From contig QVOM02000101.1 in the NCBI GenBank assembly GCA_003586115.2, forward strand, positions 26,733,460 through 26,797,459: DNA of 64,000 bases, read 5' to 3'. Both the position numbers and the translations under genes were made by a program. This document shows positions 1-10,882 of this stretch, piece by piece. How positions within the stretch are numbered: position 1 is the stretch's first letter; each line of letters begins with the position of its first letter. The DNA is from Salvator merianae. Taxonomy: Eukaryota > Chordata > Lepidosauria > Squamata > Teiidae. The notes below the pieces were generated by a model. It was given only the letters and a program-made list of their open reading frames with translations. It was not told the DNA's origin and made no database searches.

Positions 1-27
1 TACCCATTTGGGCCACTTAGACTCATA

Positions 28-207
28 GGCCCTTTCTGCACTTGGCCTTATTGTGGATTATATCCCAGAATAGGGACCTGTTATGCACATGCTAGTGCAA
101 ACTATTAAAGGTCTTGCCCAGGGTCTACCATAGTTTGCACTAGCATGCAGATGGCAGGTCCCTGTTCTGAGATATAATCTGGAATACGTCCAAGTGCAGA
201 AAGGGCC
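28..207. mobile_element. Palindromic MITE, GGCCCTTTCTGCACTTGG termini
   Basis: This 180-bp unit is almost wholly an inverted repeat. It opens GGCCCTTTCTGCACTTGG and closes CCAAGTGCAGAAAGGGCC, and the arms stay complementary inward (ATGCTAGTGCAAACTAT on the left against ATAGTTTGCACTAGCAT on the right). A second copy lies at 23730-23907. No clean target-site duplication is visible. It has no coding capacity. Non-autonomous DNA transposon is an inference from structure and copy number. Confidence 0.7.
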
Positions 208-256
208 AGTGACATGAGCAGCAGGAGCAGAGGTAGTTTGCTCTTGCCTCTGCTAG

Positions 257-1683
257 TAGGGGTGTGCACGAAGCTTCGTGGCATTCGATTTTCGATCGAA
301 TTTCGTGATTCCGTGCCCTTCGCATCGAATGCGAAGGGCACCAGAAATCATGAATGCAAATTGCGAAGGTCCCTCAATTTTTCGAAGCATTTCGGGACCT
401 TCGCAATTTGCCAAAGTCTCACCTCTCTAGGCTGTCAGCGCTGGCGCTGACAGCCTAGGGTGAATCAGCCAGCCAGCAGTGAGTGGAAGTGCAGAAAATT
501 CAACGGAAGGGAGGGATTCCCTTCCCGTTGATTTTCCTTCTCTTCCCCTCACTGACTCACCCCCCCTAGGCAGTCAGTGCGAGCGCTGACAGCCTAGGGT
601 GAATGAGGCAGCCAGCAGCCATCGGAAACAGAGCAATCAAGGCGAACGGAAGACCTTTGCCTTGATTTTTCTGCTTCCGATGGCGCTCGCCTCTCTCTCA
701 TCCCCCCCCCCAGTCTGTCATCAGACTGACAGACTGCGGCGGGAGTGAGAGAGCGCGCTGCGCCATCGGAAGCAGATAAATCAAGACGAACGGAAGACCT
801 TTTTGCCTTGATTTCTCTGCTTCAGATGGCGCTCGCCTCTCTCTCATCCCCCCCCCAGTCTGTCATCAGACTGACAGACTGCGGCGGGAGTGAGAGAGCG
901 CGCTGCGCCATCGGAAGCAGATAAATCAAGACGAACGGAAGACCTTTTTGCCTTGATTTCTCTGCTTCAGATGGCGCTCGCCTCTCTCTCATCCCCCCCC
1001 CCAGTCTGTCATCAGACTGACAGACTGCGGCGGGAGTGAGAGAGCGCGCTGCGCCATCGGAAGCAGATAAATCAAGGCGAACGGAAGACCTTTTTGCCTT
1101 GATTTCTCTGCTTCCGATGGCGCTCGCCTCTCTCTCATCCCCCCCCCCAGTCTGTCATCAGACTGACAGACTGCGGCGGGAGTGAGAGAGCGCGCTGCGC
1201 CATCGGAAGCAGATAAATCAAGACGAACGGAAGACCTTTTTGCCTTGATTTCTCTGCTTCAGATGGCGCTCGCCTCTCTCTCATCCCCCCCCCAGTCTGT
1301 CATCAGACTGACAGACTGCGGCGGGAGTGAGAGAGAGCGCTGCGCCATCGGAAGCAGATAAATCAAGGCGAACGGAAGACCTTTTTGCCTTGATTTCTCT
1401 GCTTCAGATGGCGCTCGCCTCTCTCTCATCCCCCCCCCAGTCTGTCATTACACTGACAGACTGGGGGGGGGATGAGAGAGAGGCGAGCGCCATCCGAAGC
1501 AGAGAAATTAAGGCAAAGGTCTTCCCTTCGCCTTGATTTATCTGCTTCCGTTCGCGGCGAAGATTTTCGCCGCGAAAACGAAGGGCTTCATTTTCGTGCG
1601 TATTTTTTCGCACGAAAACGAAGCCTAGGAGCTTCGCAGTGCTGCGAAGCGAAAAGGGAAAAGTGCCTTCGTGCACATCCCTA
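257..1683. mobile_element. hAT-type non-autonomous element A with 8-bp TSD TCTGCTAG
   Basis: The element starts TAGGGGTGTGCACGAA and ends TTCGTGCACATCCCTA, forming terminal inverted repeats. The flanks 249-256 and 1684-1691 are both TCTGCTAG, a perfect 8-bp duplication as left by hAT transposases. No transposase is encoded. The left arm is a chain of short palindromes built on TTCG/CGAA (for example a cassette around 315-345 and paired arms at 356-412). The centre is a tandem array (679-1440). The right end is GC-rich and TTCG-rich. It is related to 6902-8037 in the opposite orientation and to 63745-64000. Confidence 0.85.
679..1440. repeat. Tandem array, about 146-bp units, five copies
   Basis: The landmark GATGGCGCTCGCC recurs at 679, 825, 970, 1116, 1262 and 1407, giving spacings of 146, 145, 146, 146 and 145 bp. 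Each unit contains inverted segments: ATCGGAAGCAGATAAATCAAG against CTTGATTTCTCTGCTTC, and CAGTCTGTCA against TGACAGACTG. C8-C10 runs vary between copies. Units are nearly identical, so expansion is recent relative to the host element. Confidence 0.9.
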
Positions 1684-1691
1684 TCTGCTAG

Positions 1692-2381
1692 CCTTCTGCA
1701 CTGCAGACACAAGAGTGAACCAAGCCCTTGCTTCCTTCTGCAGAATTGTTTTACTGGCTTGCAAAAGGAACCCTCCCAGAAGTTGATGCTGTCCTTGGGA
1801 CCAGGCCAGGCACTGGATGGTGTAATGATATACAGTCACCATACTCCCAGCATGCAGTGATGCGTAGTCACCATGATCTTGGCTTCCTTGCCATTGATTC
1901 CTCAGTTGTTAATACCTGAATTAGCAACAGGTCCAAACACCAATACATAATTTTACTAAAGGCCTGTTATGTGTGGCTATATATTCAGTCACCATCAAAG
2001 CAAACATATGGAAAGATCTCAAAAGAAAGCAAGTGAAGATTATTTAAAGAAAAAAAAAAGACTACTTCATTAATTCATGTAGTAAGCTTGACACAGAGTG
2101 CACCTAATGTACCAATAACTACTGGAAATATTACTGTATTTTTATTTCCTAAGGTTTTGGATTTTGATTTGCTCCTTCAGCATTTTGTGAACATCTCCAA
2201 TTATTTTACCGCATTTCTATTGTCTCCTGGGATAGCCACATTTATTTCTGTGCCTTCCTTTTATCGATCTCAGTAATGCTATGCGTATTATGATTCAACT
2301 ATTTACTTATTTGAATTTTTTAAGCCCTATACTATTACAATGTCACTATTTTGTTTTAATTAGCATACTATTTCTCTTATT
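1692..2381. other. Unassigned AT-rich sequence
   Basis: No gene, terminal repeat or array is visible. It contains a poly-A tract near 2049. The RTE/BovB-like remnant starts at its right end. Confidence 0.5.
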
Positions 2382-3720
2382 TTGCATGCTAGTAAGGTTA
2401 TTTTAAAGATCATTCAAAATATGGAAAGTGAACCATTAGATGCACAGGAAGATTTTAGAAGAGGCAGGGGAATTAGAGATATCATTGCCGATGTAAGGCA
2501 GATTCTGGAAAAAAAAACATTAGAATTTCAGAAGGAAGTGCATATGTATTCCATCAGTTACAGGATAACTACTGACTGTGTTGATTATGTTAAACTCTAG
2601 AGAATTTTAAGGAAGTTGGACATTCCAGAACACCCAATTGTACTGATGAATACTGGCCAACACTGATAGTAAGTTCAAACACACACTTTTAGATGTTCTA
2701 GGAGAATTTGGAGAAGATTATGTGTGTGTGTGTGTGTGTGCGCGTGTTTCACCTTGTTCCCAAGCCTTTGGTACAGACTTGAAAGAATCACCCTCAGCGA
2801 GGGATGCAGCAGCTTGGATTGTATGGGGTAGGAGGCTGGAGGCTTCTAAACCAATCTAAGCCTGCTAAAGATGCCATCCAATGAGGACCCTGGAAAAACA
2901 GGCTAGTATCAATGAAGACAAGGTAGGAGGCTTTTAGGAACTTATTTTTTTAAAAAAAAACTGTGTGACACAGGTCTTTTCCTGCATCAACACTTGGGTT
3001 ATTCCTGTGTACATAGGGAAATTAAAAATGCACAATCTGATTGCAGTCTCAGAATAGAGCATAGTGGACAGAATGGTTTCCAGTTGGTAAGAGAGTAAGA
3101 TAAAGGTGTATATTCTTACCATATCGGTTTAGCTTGTGTATGGAATATATAATAGGAAAAACTGACCTGGAAGAAGATGAGTGTGGCTTTATGACAGGTG
3201 GAAGAAATATTAACAACCTCATACAGGCAGATGATACCACTCAGCTTTCAGGAAAAGGAGCATACTTAAGGGCCTTACTAGCCAGAGTCAAATAAGAGAA
3301 TGAGAAGATGACTTTAAATCTGATTTCTAAGAAAGTAACTGGTACAATCATAAATTTGCAATGAGAAAGTGAAGCTCTGGAAACAGTTGGCTTTTGTCTT
3401 CTGGAATTTATGGTTAATAAAAGGTCTAGCAGCCAGGAAGTATTCTGAAGGTTGGCATTGGGAAGAGTAGCAATAAAAGATTTATATAAAAATTTAAGTG
3501 CTGTGACATTTCCCTGAACACAAAGATCAGAATGGGTAACAACATGGTTTTTCATACAGTGTTGTATGGATGTACAAGTTGGGCAATGATGAAGCTAGAA
3601 CAGAAACATGTAGACTCTTTTGAACTTTGGTGCTGGAGAAAGCTCCTCAGGGCACCATGAATAACTGGAAATGATGGTTATCTATGACTGGGACCATGGG
3701 ACAGAAAGGTGAAGGGATGG
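2382..3720 (+). pseudogene. RTE/BovB-like LINE remnant (reverse transcriptase)
   Basis: The open stretch 2382-2600 encodes a segment reading KVILKIIQNM, then FRRGRGIRDIIADVRQILEK, then FQKEVHMYSISY and TDCVDY. This is the arrangement of RTE-clade reverse transcriptase around the catalytic strand. About 600 bp downstream, past 3210, there are QADDTTQLS-like codons in the position of the YADD motif. Near 3600-3650 the frame reads HVDSFELWCWRKLL, typical of the RTE C-terminus. Frames are broken by many stops and indels, and the endonuclease is missing. It is an old, dead copy. BovB assignment is by motif memory and would need alignment. Confidence 0.7.
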
Positions 3721-3957
3721 ATATAATATATAAAACTTCTTTCATCTACTCAAAATAGGTCCTAGATTGGCTGGGAGAAAGTGAGGTGTTCTATCAATTC
3801 ACTGCACTGACTTTCTTAACTCCTGCTTTTTGGCTTCTGTTATGAGCCGTGCTGGAATTACTGTTTTTTAATGGGGATTAGTGTACCCAGACACAGGTGC
3901 TCAGGGATATTATCATGCAGGTTTTAAAAATGACAAATTGGCTAGGTAACCCTGTAT

Positions 3958-4871
3958 ACAATATTCTTAGACAAAGATTAGAATGAATCAAAAGATTAGA
4001 ATGAGGCAAGGTGAAGATATGAGATGTAGGACGGAGCAGAGCAGCTTTCCTTGGCAGCAGGGCAGCAATGGTTCCAATGACAGAAGGAGCAGAAGGGTGA
4101 TGTCGGAGGGGAACCTGAACATACCTGGCTGCTCCTGATGTGGGATTTTTATCCACATCTGGACAGGTTCTTCCCTCCCTCTTGGCTCTGTCCAGGGGCA
4201 GAGACTAAGGCAGACTGTGACAATGTGAGTCTATGGGGACTGGTGGAAAGAGTGTAGGGGAGAGGGCAGATGATGTAGTGTGATATGTTTGATAAAATAT
4301 TCTTAGACAAAGATTAGAATGAATCAAAACTTAAACTTTATTTAAAATTGAAAAAAAAACAAAACAAAACATCTAAATGTTTTAATAAGGCATGAAATTT
4401 CAGTTTCTGACATTTCTCTCAGTTTCTGAGAGTGGAAAGGATAGGGAAAGAGCAGAAGGGAGAGATTCTACCTAAAATCTACCATATTTCTGTGCTAAAA
4501 TAGCTCTATCCCTTGCCAGAAGCAGCCAGTTAGGTTCTCACCCTCAGAGTTCAGCTGCTTGACAGGGCTTCAGCAGTGGCAGGCAAGGTGAAGAGATGAG
4601 ATGTAGGACAGAGCAGAGCAGCTTTCCTTGGCAGCAGGGCAGCAATGGTTCCAATGACAGAAAGAACAGAAGGGTGATGTCAGAGGGGAACCTGAACATA
4701 CCTGGCTGCTCCTGATGTGGGATTTTTATCCACATCTGGACAGGTTCTTCCCTCCCTCTTGGCTCTGTCCAGGGGCAGAGGCTAAGACAGACTGTGACAA
4801 TGTGAGTCTATGGGGACTGGTGGGAAGAGTGTAGGGGAGGGGGCAGGTAATGTAGTGTGATGTGTTTGATA
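3958..4871. repeat. Local duplication: 4004-4297 and 4581-4871
   Basis: About 290 bp starting AGGCAAGGTGAAGA is present twice, 577 bp apart, with only scattered differences. A flanking 30-bp word (ATATTCTTAGACAAAGATTA and following bases) is also present at 3961 and 4301, so the duplication has more than one step. No terminal repeats or open frame mark it as a known element. Confidence 0.85.
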
Positions 4872-6893
4872 TCACTATGTTCTTATATGTTCTGTCACCC
4901 TTATGTACATGCTAAACTGAGGAAACACACCTGGACTGTATTTTGAAAGAGGAAAAGGAGTTTAATAGGTGACCTTTACCTGAACATCGTTTTGGCTCTG
5001 GATGGAACTAGTTGAAGGAAGACTTGTATTGGCACTCTTGCTGAGAATCTCCACAAATGTGGACTAGAACAACAGATTTGTCTGGGTTGTCAAATAGTTG
5101 CCAGTAAATCCTTTGTAATGATTACTGTTTAAATTTTGTCCAGGCAAAGGCTTTTTCCAACTATCTTTACTTCTTTTAGGTACAGGAAAAAGGCTTGTCT
5201 TTTTGCAGAATTATATTTTTAATAAGGATGTAAGTAGATAAAAATGAACGAATTCTAGTCTAAATACAAGGGTCCATGCTACTGGTCTTGTTCCCCTGTA
5301 TCTGCAACCTCTATGCCAATTATGCTTAATAAAGCCAGTATTTATTTTCATGGGTTAAGAGTGTTTGTGCAATGGCAGTGCCCTTTCCTTGGTATGGCAC
5401 AGCAATCAAAGACTATAAAATTCTGGGTAATAACGCTACACTTCTCATTGCCTAGAGGCATAATGGCCAGATAGAAAGAGATGACAGGACTCCTGCATCT
5501 TTGACAGTTGCACAGAAGAGAAAATTTAAGCAAGTGGTACCAGCATGAAGAGTTACATCTGCTGCAATTCTCTTCTGTGCAGCTGCAAAGGGTGCAGCAG
5601 TGGTGTTCTCTTTTCCATGTGACCCACTCTAGTTCGATATGTGTTAAAACAGTGTAACACAGTCACTTCCCCCCAAAACTAATACTATAACTGCTCCCTG
5701 TATTTTAAAATATGAAGCCCTCCATGATTAATTTGTACAAATATCTACAGAATATAGTGTTGCTTTCCAAGTTAACAGACATCAACAGACTAAGCACTCA
5801 AAGTACCCAGGCATTTTTCAAAATAGCAGCAGACACAGAAATGTCACTTCCAGCTTCTGGCAATGTCAATGAGAACTGTTTTTCACAGGCATACAGTATT
5901 TATCACTTGATGGCTGCAGCATCAAGGAATGATTTGCATTTTTAAATGAGCCACAGGCTTGATATGGTTGCTGACCATCTCTTCAAACACTCTTTCTCCC
6001 AAGTCTTTGTAAAGACCCAGCTGATATATAATTGCAATGATTGGCTTTTCTTTAATCAGTGCTGAACACACAGGACAGGGAAACAAATGAGCAGCAGCAT
6101 CTCAAAATCTGCCTGAAAATAATATTAGGGGAAAAAAAAATACAAGTAATATTTTAAAGAAGATCTGCATTGAATCAAACTGACACCATAAAAGTGTTCA
6201 AAGACTGCAGGGCTAACATGTCTTGACACCCATTAAGCAAATATTCCAACACAGAGGGGTGGAAATTGCTCTCAGAAGCATGTTATGTGCAAAGTACTTT
6301 GACAGTACTTGCTCCTGCTTTTCTGTCCTACCGATACTGCTGCCATATGAACCTACCTGAAAGCGCTTCAAGAGGTCCACGGAGTTTGTCCCTGTTTTAC
6401 AAGGGACAGAAAATAGCTGGCTTCCTTGGGCCTTTTCTGTCCTGGATAGAGATGTTATTTTGTTTCCTGGTTTGATATTTGCACAGCCATGGGTGGGGTG
6501 TGCATGGGAACAGCACAATCCTTTTTACACGTGGAAGAAGCACTTCAGTTCTAGAAACAACACAAACTGCTCTCATAGGGATTCTCCTTTAACAGGGGCA
6601 GGATCTGCATGTTGCCTTTATGGCACTTGGAATGCACAATGGTGGTGCAGGATTTTCATGTCACTGCCCCTTTACTGAGCATTCAATACAGAGGAAAGAC
6701 ATGACTCTTCCCCTGCAATGTTATGATGCTCTTGGGGCTTTTCAAAGCTGTCTCCCAGTTGTCAGTTTCCAAGGCCAGTTCCAGACACTGCCCAAAAATC
6801 ACACTAACAAGGGATATTCTGGAGTAAGGCTCATCCAGAATAATCACTTCTTGACTACACAGCATGGGGCTGGTGTTGAGCTTGTGTGATATG
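4872..6893. other. Unassigned sequence with one small foldback
   Basis: I see no gene. At about 5488-5602 an imperfect inverted repeat pairs GCACAGAAGAGAA with TTCTCTTCTGTGC, with arms extending to roughly 35 bp. This could be a degraded MITE. The rest is unremarkable. Confidence 0.45.
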
Positions 6894-6901
6894 TGATGTG
6901 C

Positions 6902-8037
6902 TAGGGATGTGCACGAAGGCACTTTTCCCTTTTCGCTTCGCAGGACTGCGAAGCTCCTAGGCTTCGTTTTCGTGCGAAAAAATACACACGAAAATGAAGC
7001 CCTTTGTTTTCGCGGTGAAGATTTTCGCCGTGAACGGAAGCAGAGAAAACAAGGCGAAGGGAAGAGCTTTGCCTTAATTTCTCTGCTTTGGATTGCGCTC
7101 GCCTCTCTCTCATCCCCCCCCCCCGCCTAGTCTGTCAGTGTAATGACAGACTGGGGGGGGGAATAAGAGAGAGGCGAGCACCATCGGAAGCAGTGAAATC
7201 AAGGCAAAGCTCTCCCCTTTGCCTTGATTCCTGCATTTCCGATGGCGCAGCGCTCTCTCTCACTCCCGCCGCAGTCTGTCAGTGTAATGACAGACTGGGG
7301 GGGGGAATAAGAGAGAGGCGAGCGCCATCGGAAGCAGTGAAATCAAGGCAAAGCTCTCCCCTTTGCCTTGATTCCTGCATTTCCGATGGCGCAGCGCTCT
7401 CTCTCACTCCCGCCGCAGTCTGTCAGTGTAATGACAGACTGGGGGGGGGAATAAGAGAGAGGCGAGCGCCATCGGAAGCAGTGAAATCAAGGCAAAGCTC
7501 TCCCCTTTGCCTTGATTCCTGCATTTCCGATGGCGCAGCGCTCTCTCTCACTCCCGCCGCAGTCTGTCAGTGCAATGACAGACTGGGGGGGGGGAATAAG
7601 AGAGAGGCGAGCGCCATCGGAAGCGGTGAAATCGAGGCAAAGCTCTTCCCTTCGCCTTGATAGCTCTGTTTCTGATGGCTGCTGGCTGCCTCATTCACCC
7701 TAGTCTGTCAGCGCTCGCGCTGACAGCCTAGGGGGGTGAGTCAGTGAGGGGAAGAGAAGGAAAATCAATGGGAAGGGAATCCCCCTTAGGTTGAGTTTTC
7801 TCCACCACCGCTCGCTGCTGGCTGGCTGATTCACCCTAGGCTGTCAGCGCCAGCGCTGACAGCCTAGAGAGGTGAGACATCGGCAAATTGCGAAGGTCCC
7901 GAAATGCTTCGAAAAATTGAGGGACCTTCGCAATTCGCATTCGTGATTTCTGTTGCCCTTCGCATTCGATGCGAAGGGCAGGAAATCACGAAATTCAATC
8001 GAAAATCGAATGCCACGAAGCTTCGTGCACACCCCTA
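6902..8037. mobile_element. hAT-type non-autonomous element B with 8-bp TSD TGATGTGC
   Basis: It begins TAGGGATGTGCACGAA and ends TTCGTGCACACCCCTA. Both flanks (6894-6901 and 8038-8045) are TGATGTGC. It is the same family as 257-1683 but inverted: its left end carries the AAGGCACTTTTCCCTTTTCG module found at the right end of element A. The centre is a tandem array. No transposase is present. The long repetitive open frame across 7088-7660 is a by-product of the array period. Confidence 0.88.
7181..7625. repeat. Tandem array, about 144-bp units, three to four copies
   Basis: The word CCATCGGAAGC recurs at 7181, 7325, 7469 and 7614 (spacings 144, 144, 145). Units contain the same palindromic blocks as the 679-1440 array, on the other strand. 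A variable G8-G10 run separates them. Confidence 0.9.
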
Positions 8038-8045
8038 TGATGTGC

Positions 8046-10009
8046 AAATCTGTCATACTGTGCATGACTGACTTTTTTGGACCCTGCACATGTGCAGTGA
8101 TCATGTTCAAGATGGTGACTCCCATCTTGACAGGTAGGATATAGCACTGTTTTGGGAAAATCTGTGAACAGAGTCAGTTTTCCTGAAATAGGTTATAGTG
8201 GGTTTTCATCTTGATATCACAGGGCTATGCAAAGGTTGCTACAGATGTGTGTGGCAATCCCAACAATAGCCAAGCAATAGCCAAGCAATAACAACACTAT
8301 TTATCCCTTGTCTGGACATAGCCTAAGAAGAATCTTTGAAGATGTCAGTAGGAAGGAATGGTGAGTGCACAACAGTTTTTTTTATTACTAATAATGCTGC
8401 AACTGTAGCACTTTTCTGTTGATGCAAAAGGGGCAGGCACTACAGTGGTCATGCTTCCTCACTTCCTGTGCAGATCCTGCCAGAGACATATCCCAGAAGA
8501 TGGGAGCTGTTCCTGGTAATTAAGGACAATATGGAGCATATGGATGATATCAACAAAACAAAATAAAAACATATAAATACAAATATACATATTTGTGCCT
8601 CGTGGCTGGACAGGATTATGTAGCTGTGTTCTGCACTAGTACTGTTTCTGGAGTAGACAATGAATGAGTGTGTTTGCAGACTCTGGATAATAGCACAACA
8701 ACATAGTTTGCTTTGCTTACACTACTGTTTCTGCTTTCATGTCCTTGCTTCTTCTTCCAAAGAAAATGCTATTGTTTGGCTGTGTTCAACTAGAAAAGCA
8801 GAAATTGCTGATAACAAATCTCTTCCAAGCAGGCCCTCACAGTAGAAGGCATTCAATAGAGGTCATTATCACTTGTTTCCTTTCGAACAAAGTGTTATAG
8901 CCACAGACAGGATAATAGGATATATGGAGTTATTTATTTATTTATGCTTTGGTTTGTAACACAGTCTTCACTAAAGAAGACAGCATATTTTGAAATAATA
9001 ATAATTAAAAGTTTTAATTATTGAAACAATGACAACAATATGGTTTGGCTTGATACTATTTAGATTTTGCCATCACCAGATGATGAAGGTTGAGAATTTG
9101 AAGTTTCTTGGCTGTATTTTATGTAGGGTTAGTTTGAACCTGCCAAAGGCTACAATACAATTGTCTCAGTAGGACATGGGAAAATAAAAAGAATCACACT
9201 GAAAGCCCTAAGGCTAGAAGGAAATATTTATATTTTTAAGCAGCAGTTGTGAAAAACATTGTTAGTGAGGTAAACCAATGGTTTATTCTTGTACTGTTTT
9301 TGCCTATGAAACTAAAATGCCCCAGTTTGTGTTGGCAAACAAATTACCATATACATTCTCTGTAGCTTAATCAATAGTTTTATGTATCTGAAAAACTGCC
9401 ATGCAGAAAATGAGGCATACCAAACCTCTCTGAGGTTTTAAAATAGAGTACAGAAACTGACCTGAAAGGCACATTGCCTCAAAGATTGGTTCTGACATTA
9501 TAATGTTGAAAAGGACAGGTGCAACTTGCAGTGGTGGCCACTGGCTTTATGCCCGGGTGTTCATGCCCCGCATAAAGCATACCATGGCTGTTTGCGGGGC
9601 CTTTAGGTCTCTGTACTGCCACAGCAGGTCACCTAGCTGGGTGCAAGCCACAGTGGCAGACAAGTTAGGGCCATAACATACTGGAGGTGGGATGGTGGAA
9701 TGAGTTAAAACATCCCTACCTGAACTAGTTCCATGCTATGAGGATTAGCCCTACTGAAACTTTTATCTGGTACTCTTTCTTCTGTATAAGAAGAGTTGCA
9801 TGGGAGGAAAGTAGATTGCCTCCTAATCCTGACTTATCCAGTGCATCACTGACTTTACTGTCCACCTCACTAGGAGTTCAGGATTAAGGCTGTGAGGAAG
9901 CACCTGCTTCATTTGGGTAGAATAATCCTATTATTTGAAACCCTGAAAGATGGGAAGCTTGGGGAGTACTGTATTGGCCACTATACCAGACCAGCAAATG
10001 TACTAGGAG
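8046..10009. other. Unassigned sequence
   Basis: No coding region is supported. Around 9525-9665 a small foldback pairs GGCTTTATGCCCGGG with CCCCGCATAAAGC. An ATTT-type tract lies at 8930-8945. Confidence 0.45.
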
Positions 10010-10882
10010 AGCCTTTTTATACATTCCCATTATCCCATTTTAAGATGGAACAGCCCCCATGGTATGGCGGCCATCTGCATTGCAAGGACTGGAATAGCCC
10101 AGAAATGGGCTTGCAGCACTCACACAGCAAATGCTGGCCACCCACCATGACAGTTGCAGTAGAAATGTCCACCACCACCATGGCAGCCAGGGGCATGCAG
10201 CACAGCTGTGCAGCCACAGCTGCACTGCTCCACGGCCTAGCCAGAAGTAGATGGGACTGCTTCCAGTACAGCTGTGGAAAACAATTTTGTCCACAGCTAG
10301 TACTGATAGGGAGTGTCTGCAGATGCTCCCAATTGCAAGGGCTGGTGCAAAATGAAGATTCACTTCACTAGTGGATGTTTCTATACTCACTTGAAAGTAA
10401 GTGTAAACAGGCTTGGAGTCTCCTGGTGTGGTTTCAGGGAAGTCCCACCAGCATGTGGAAGGCAGACTCCTAGGGCCTGTTTGCACTTACCTTCTAGTGA
10501 GTATGGAGATGCTCATTAGTGCAGTATGTCTGTATTTTGCAGATGTTGCAGCAATCAGAAGTATCTGCTGGACTAGTCTCAGTATATGTTCACACCTACT
10601 TCCAAGTGTGAATGTTGCAGGCCACAGCATGGCTGTGGCATGGGCTTGGCTGTGGCTCCACAGTTACATGCCATCTTCCCAGCCACCGTGGCTATGGCTG
10701 GACATTTCCATGACCACTGTCATGGTGGGGTGGCCAGTATTCACACTATGAGTGCTAGAAGCCCATTTCCAAGCTGTTCTAGCCCTCATAATGCAGATGG
10801 CCACTGAACCGCGGAGTCTGTTTGACCTTAGAATGGAAGAATTATTCTGTACTAAGGTGGAAAGTGAAAAAAGGCCCCTAAT
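10010..10882. mobile_element. Two MITE copies in inverted orientation (foldback)
   Basis: The left copy (about 10010-10408) and the right copy (about 10467-10882) are inverted relative to each other. GGCCATCTGCATT at ~10068 matches the complement of AATGCAGATGGCC at ~10790, and the similarity continues through the CCACCATGACAG segment. The inner ends are AAGTGTAAACAGGC and GCCTGTTTGCACTT. The outer ends read GCCTTTTTATAC and GTGAAAAAAGGCC. About 55 bp separates them. There is no credible open frame. Type of transposon is inferred. Confidence 0.7.

Noticed and set aside
679..1440. Possible CRISPR-like array
   Set aside because: Units are ~146 bp, with no unique spacers and no cas genes, in a vertebrate genome. 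It is a tandem repeat inside a transposon.
7088..7660. 190-codon open frame with a repeated protein motif
   Set aside because: The repeats follow the ~144-bp DNA array (a multiple of 3), inside a non-coding hAT-type element. The apparent protein is a by-product of repeat period.
9892..10371. 159-codon plus-strand frame
   Set aside because: It lies in the inverted MITE pair, with overlapping frames on both strands and no family motif.
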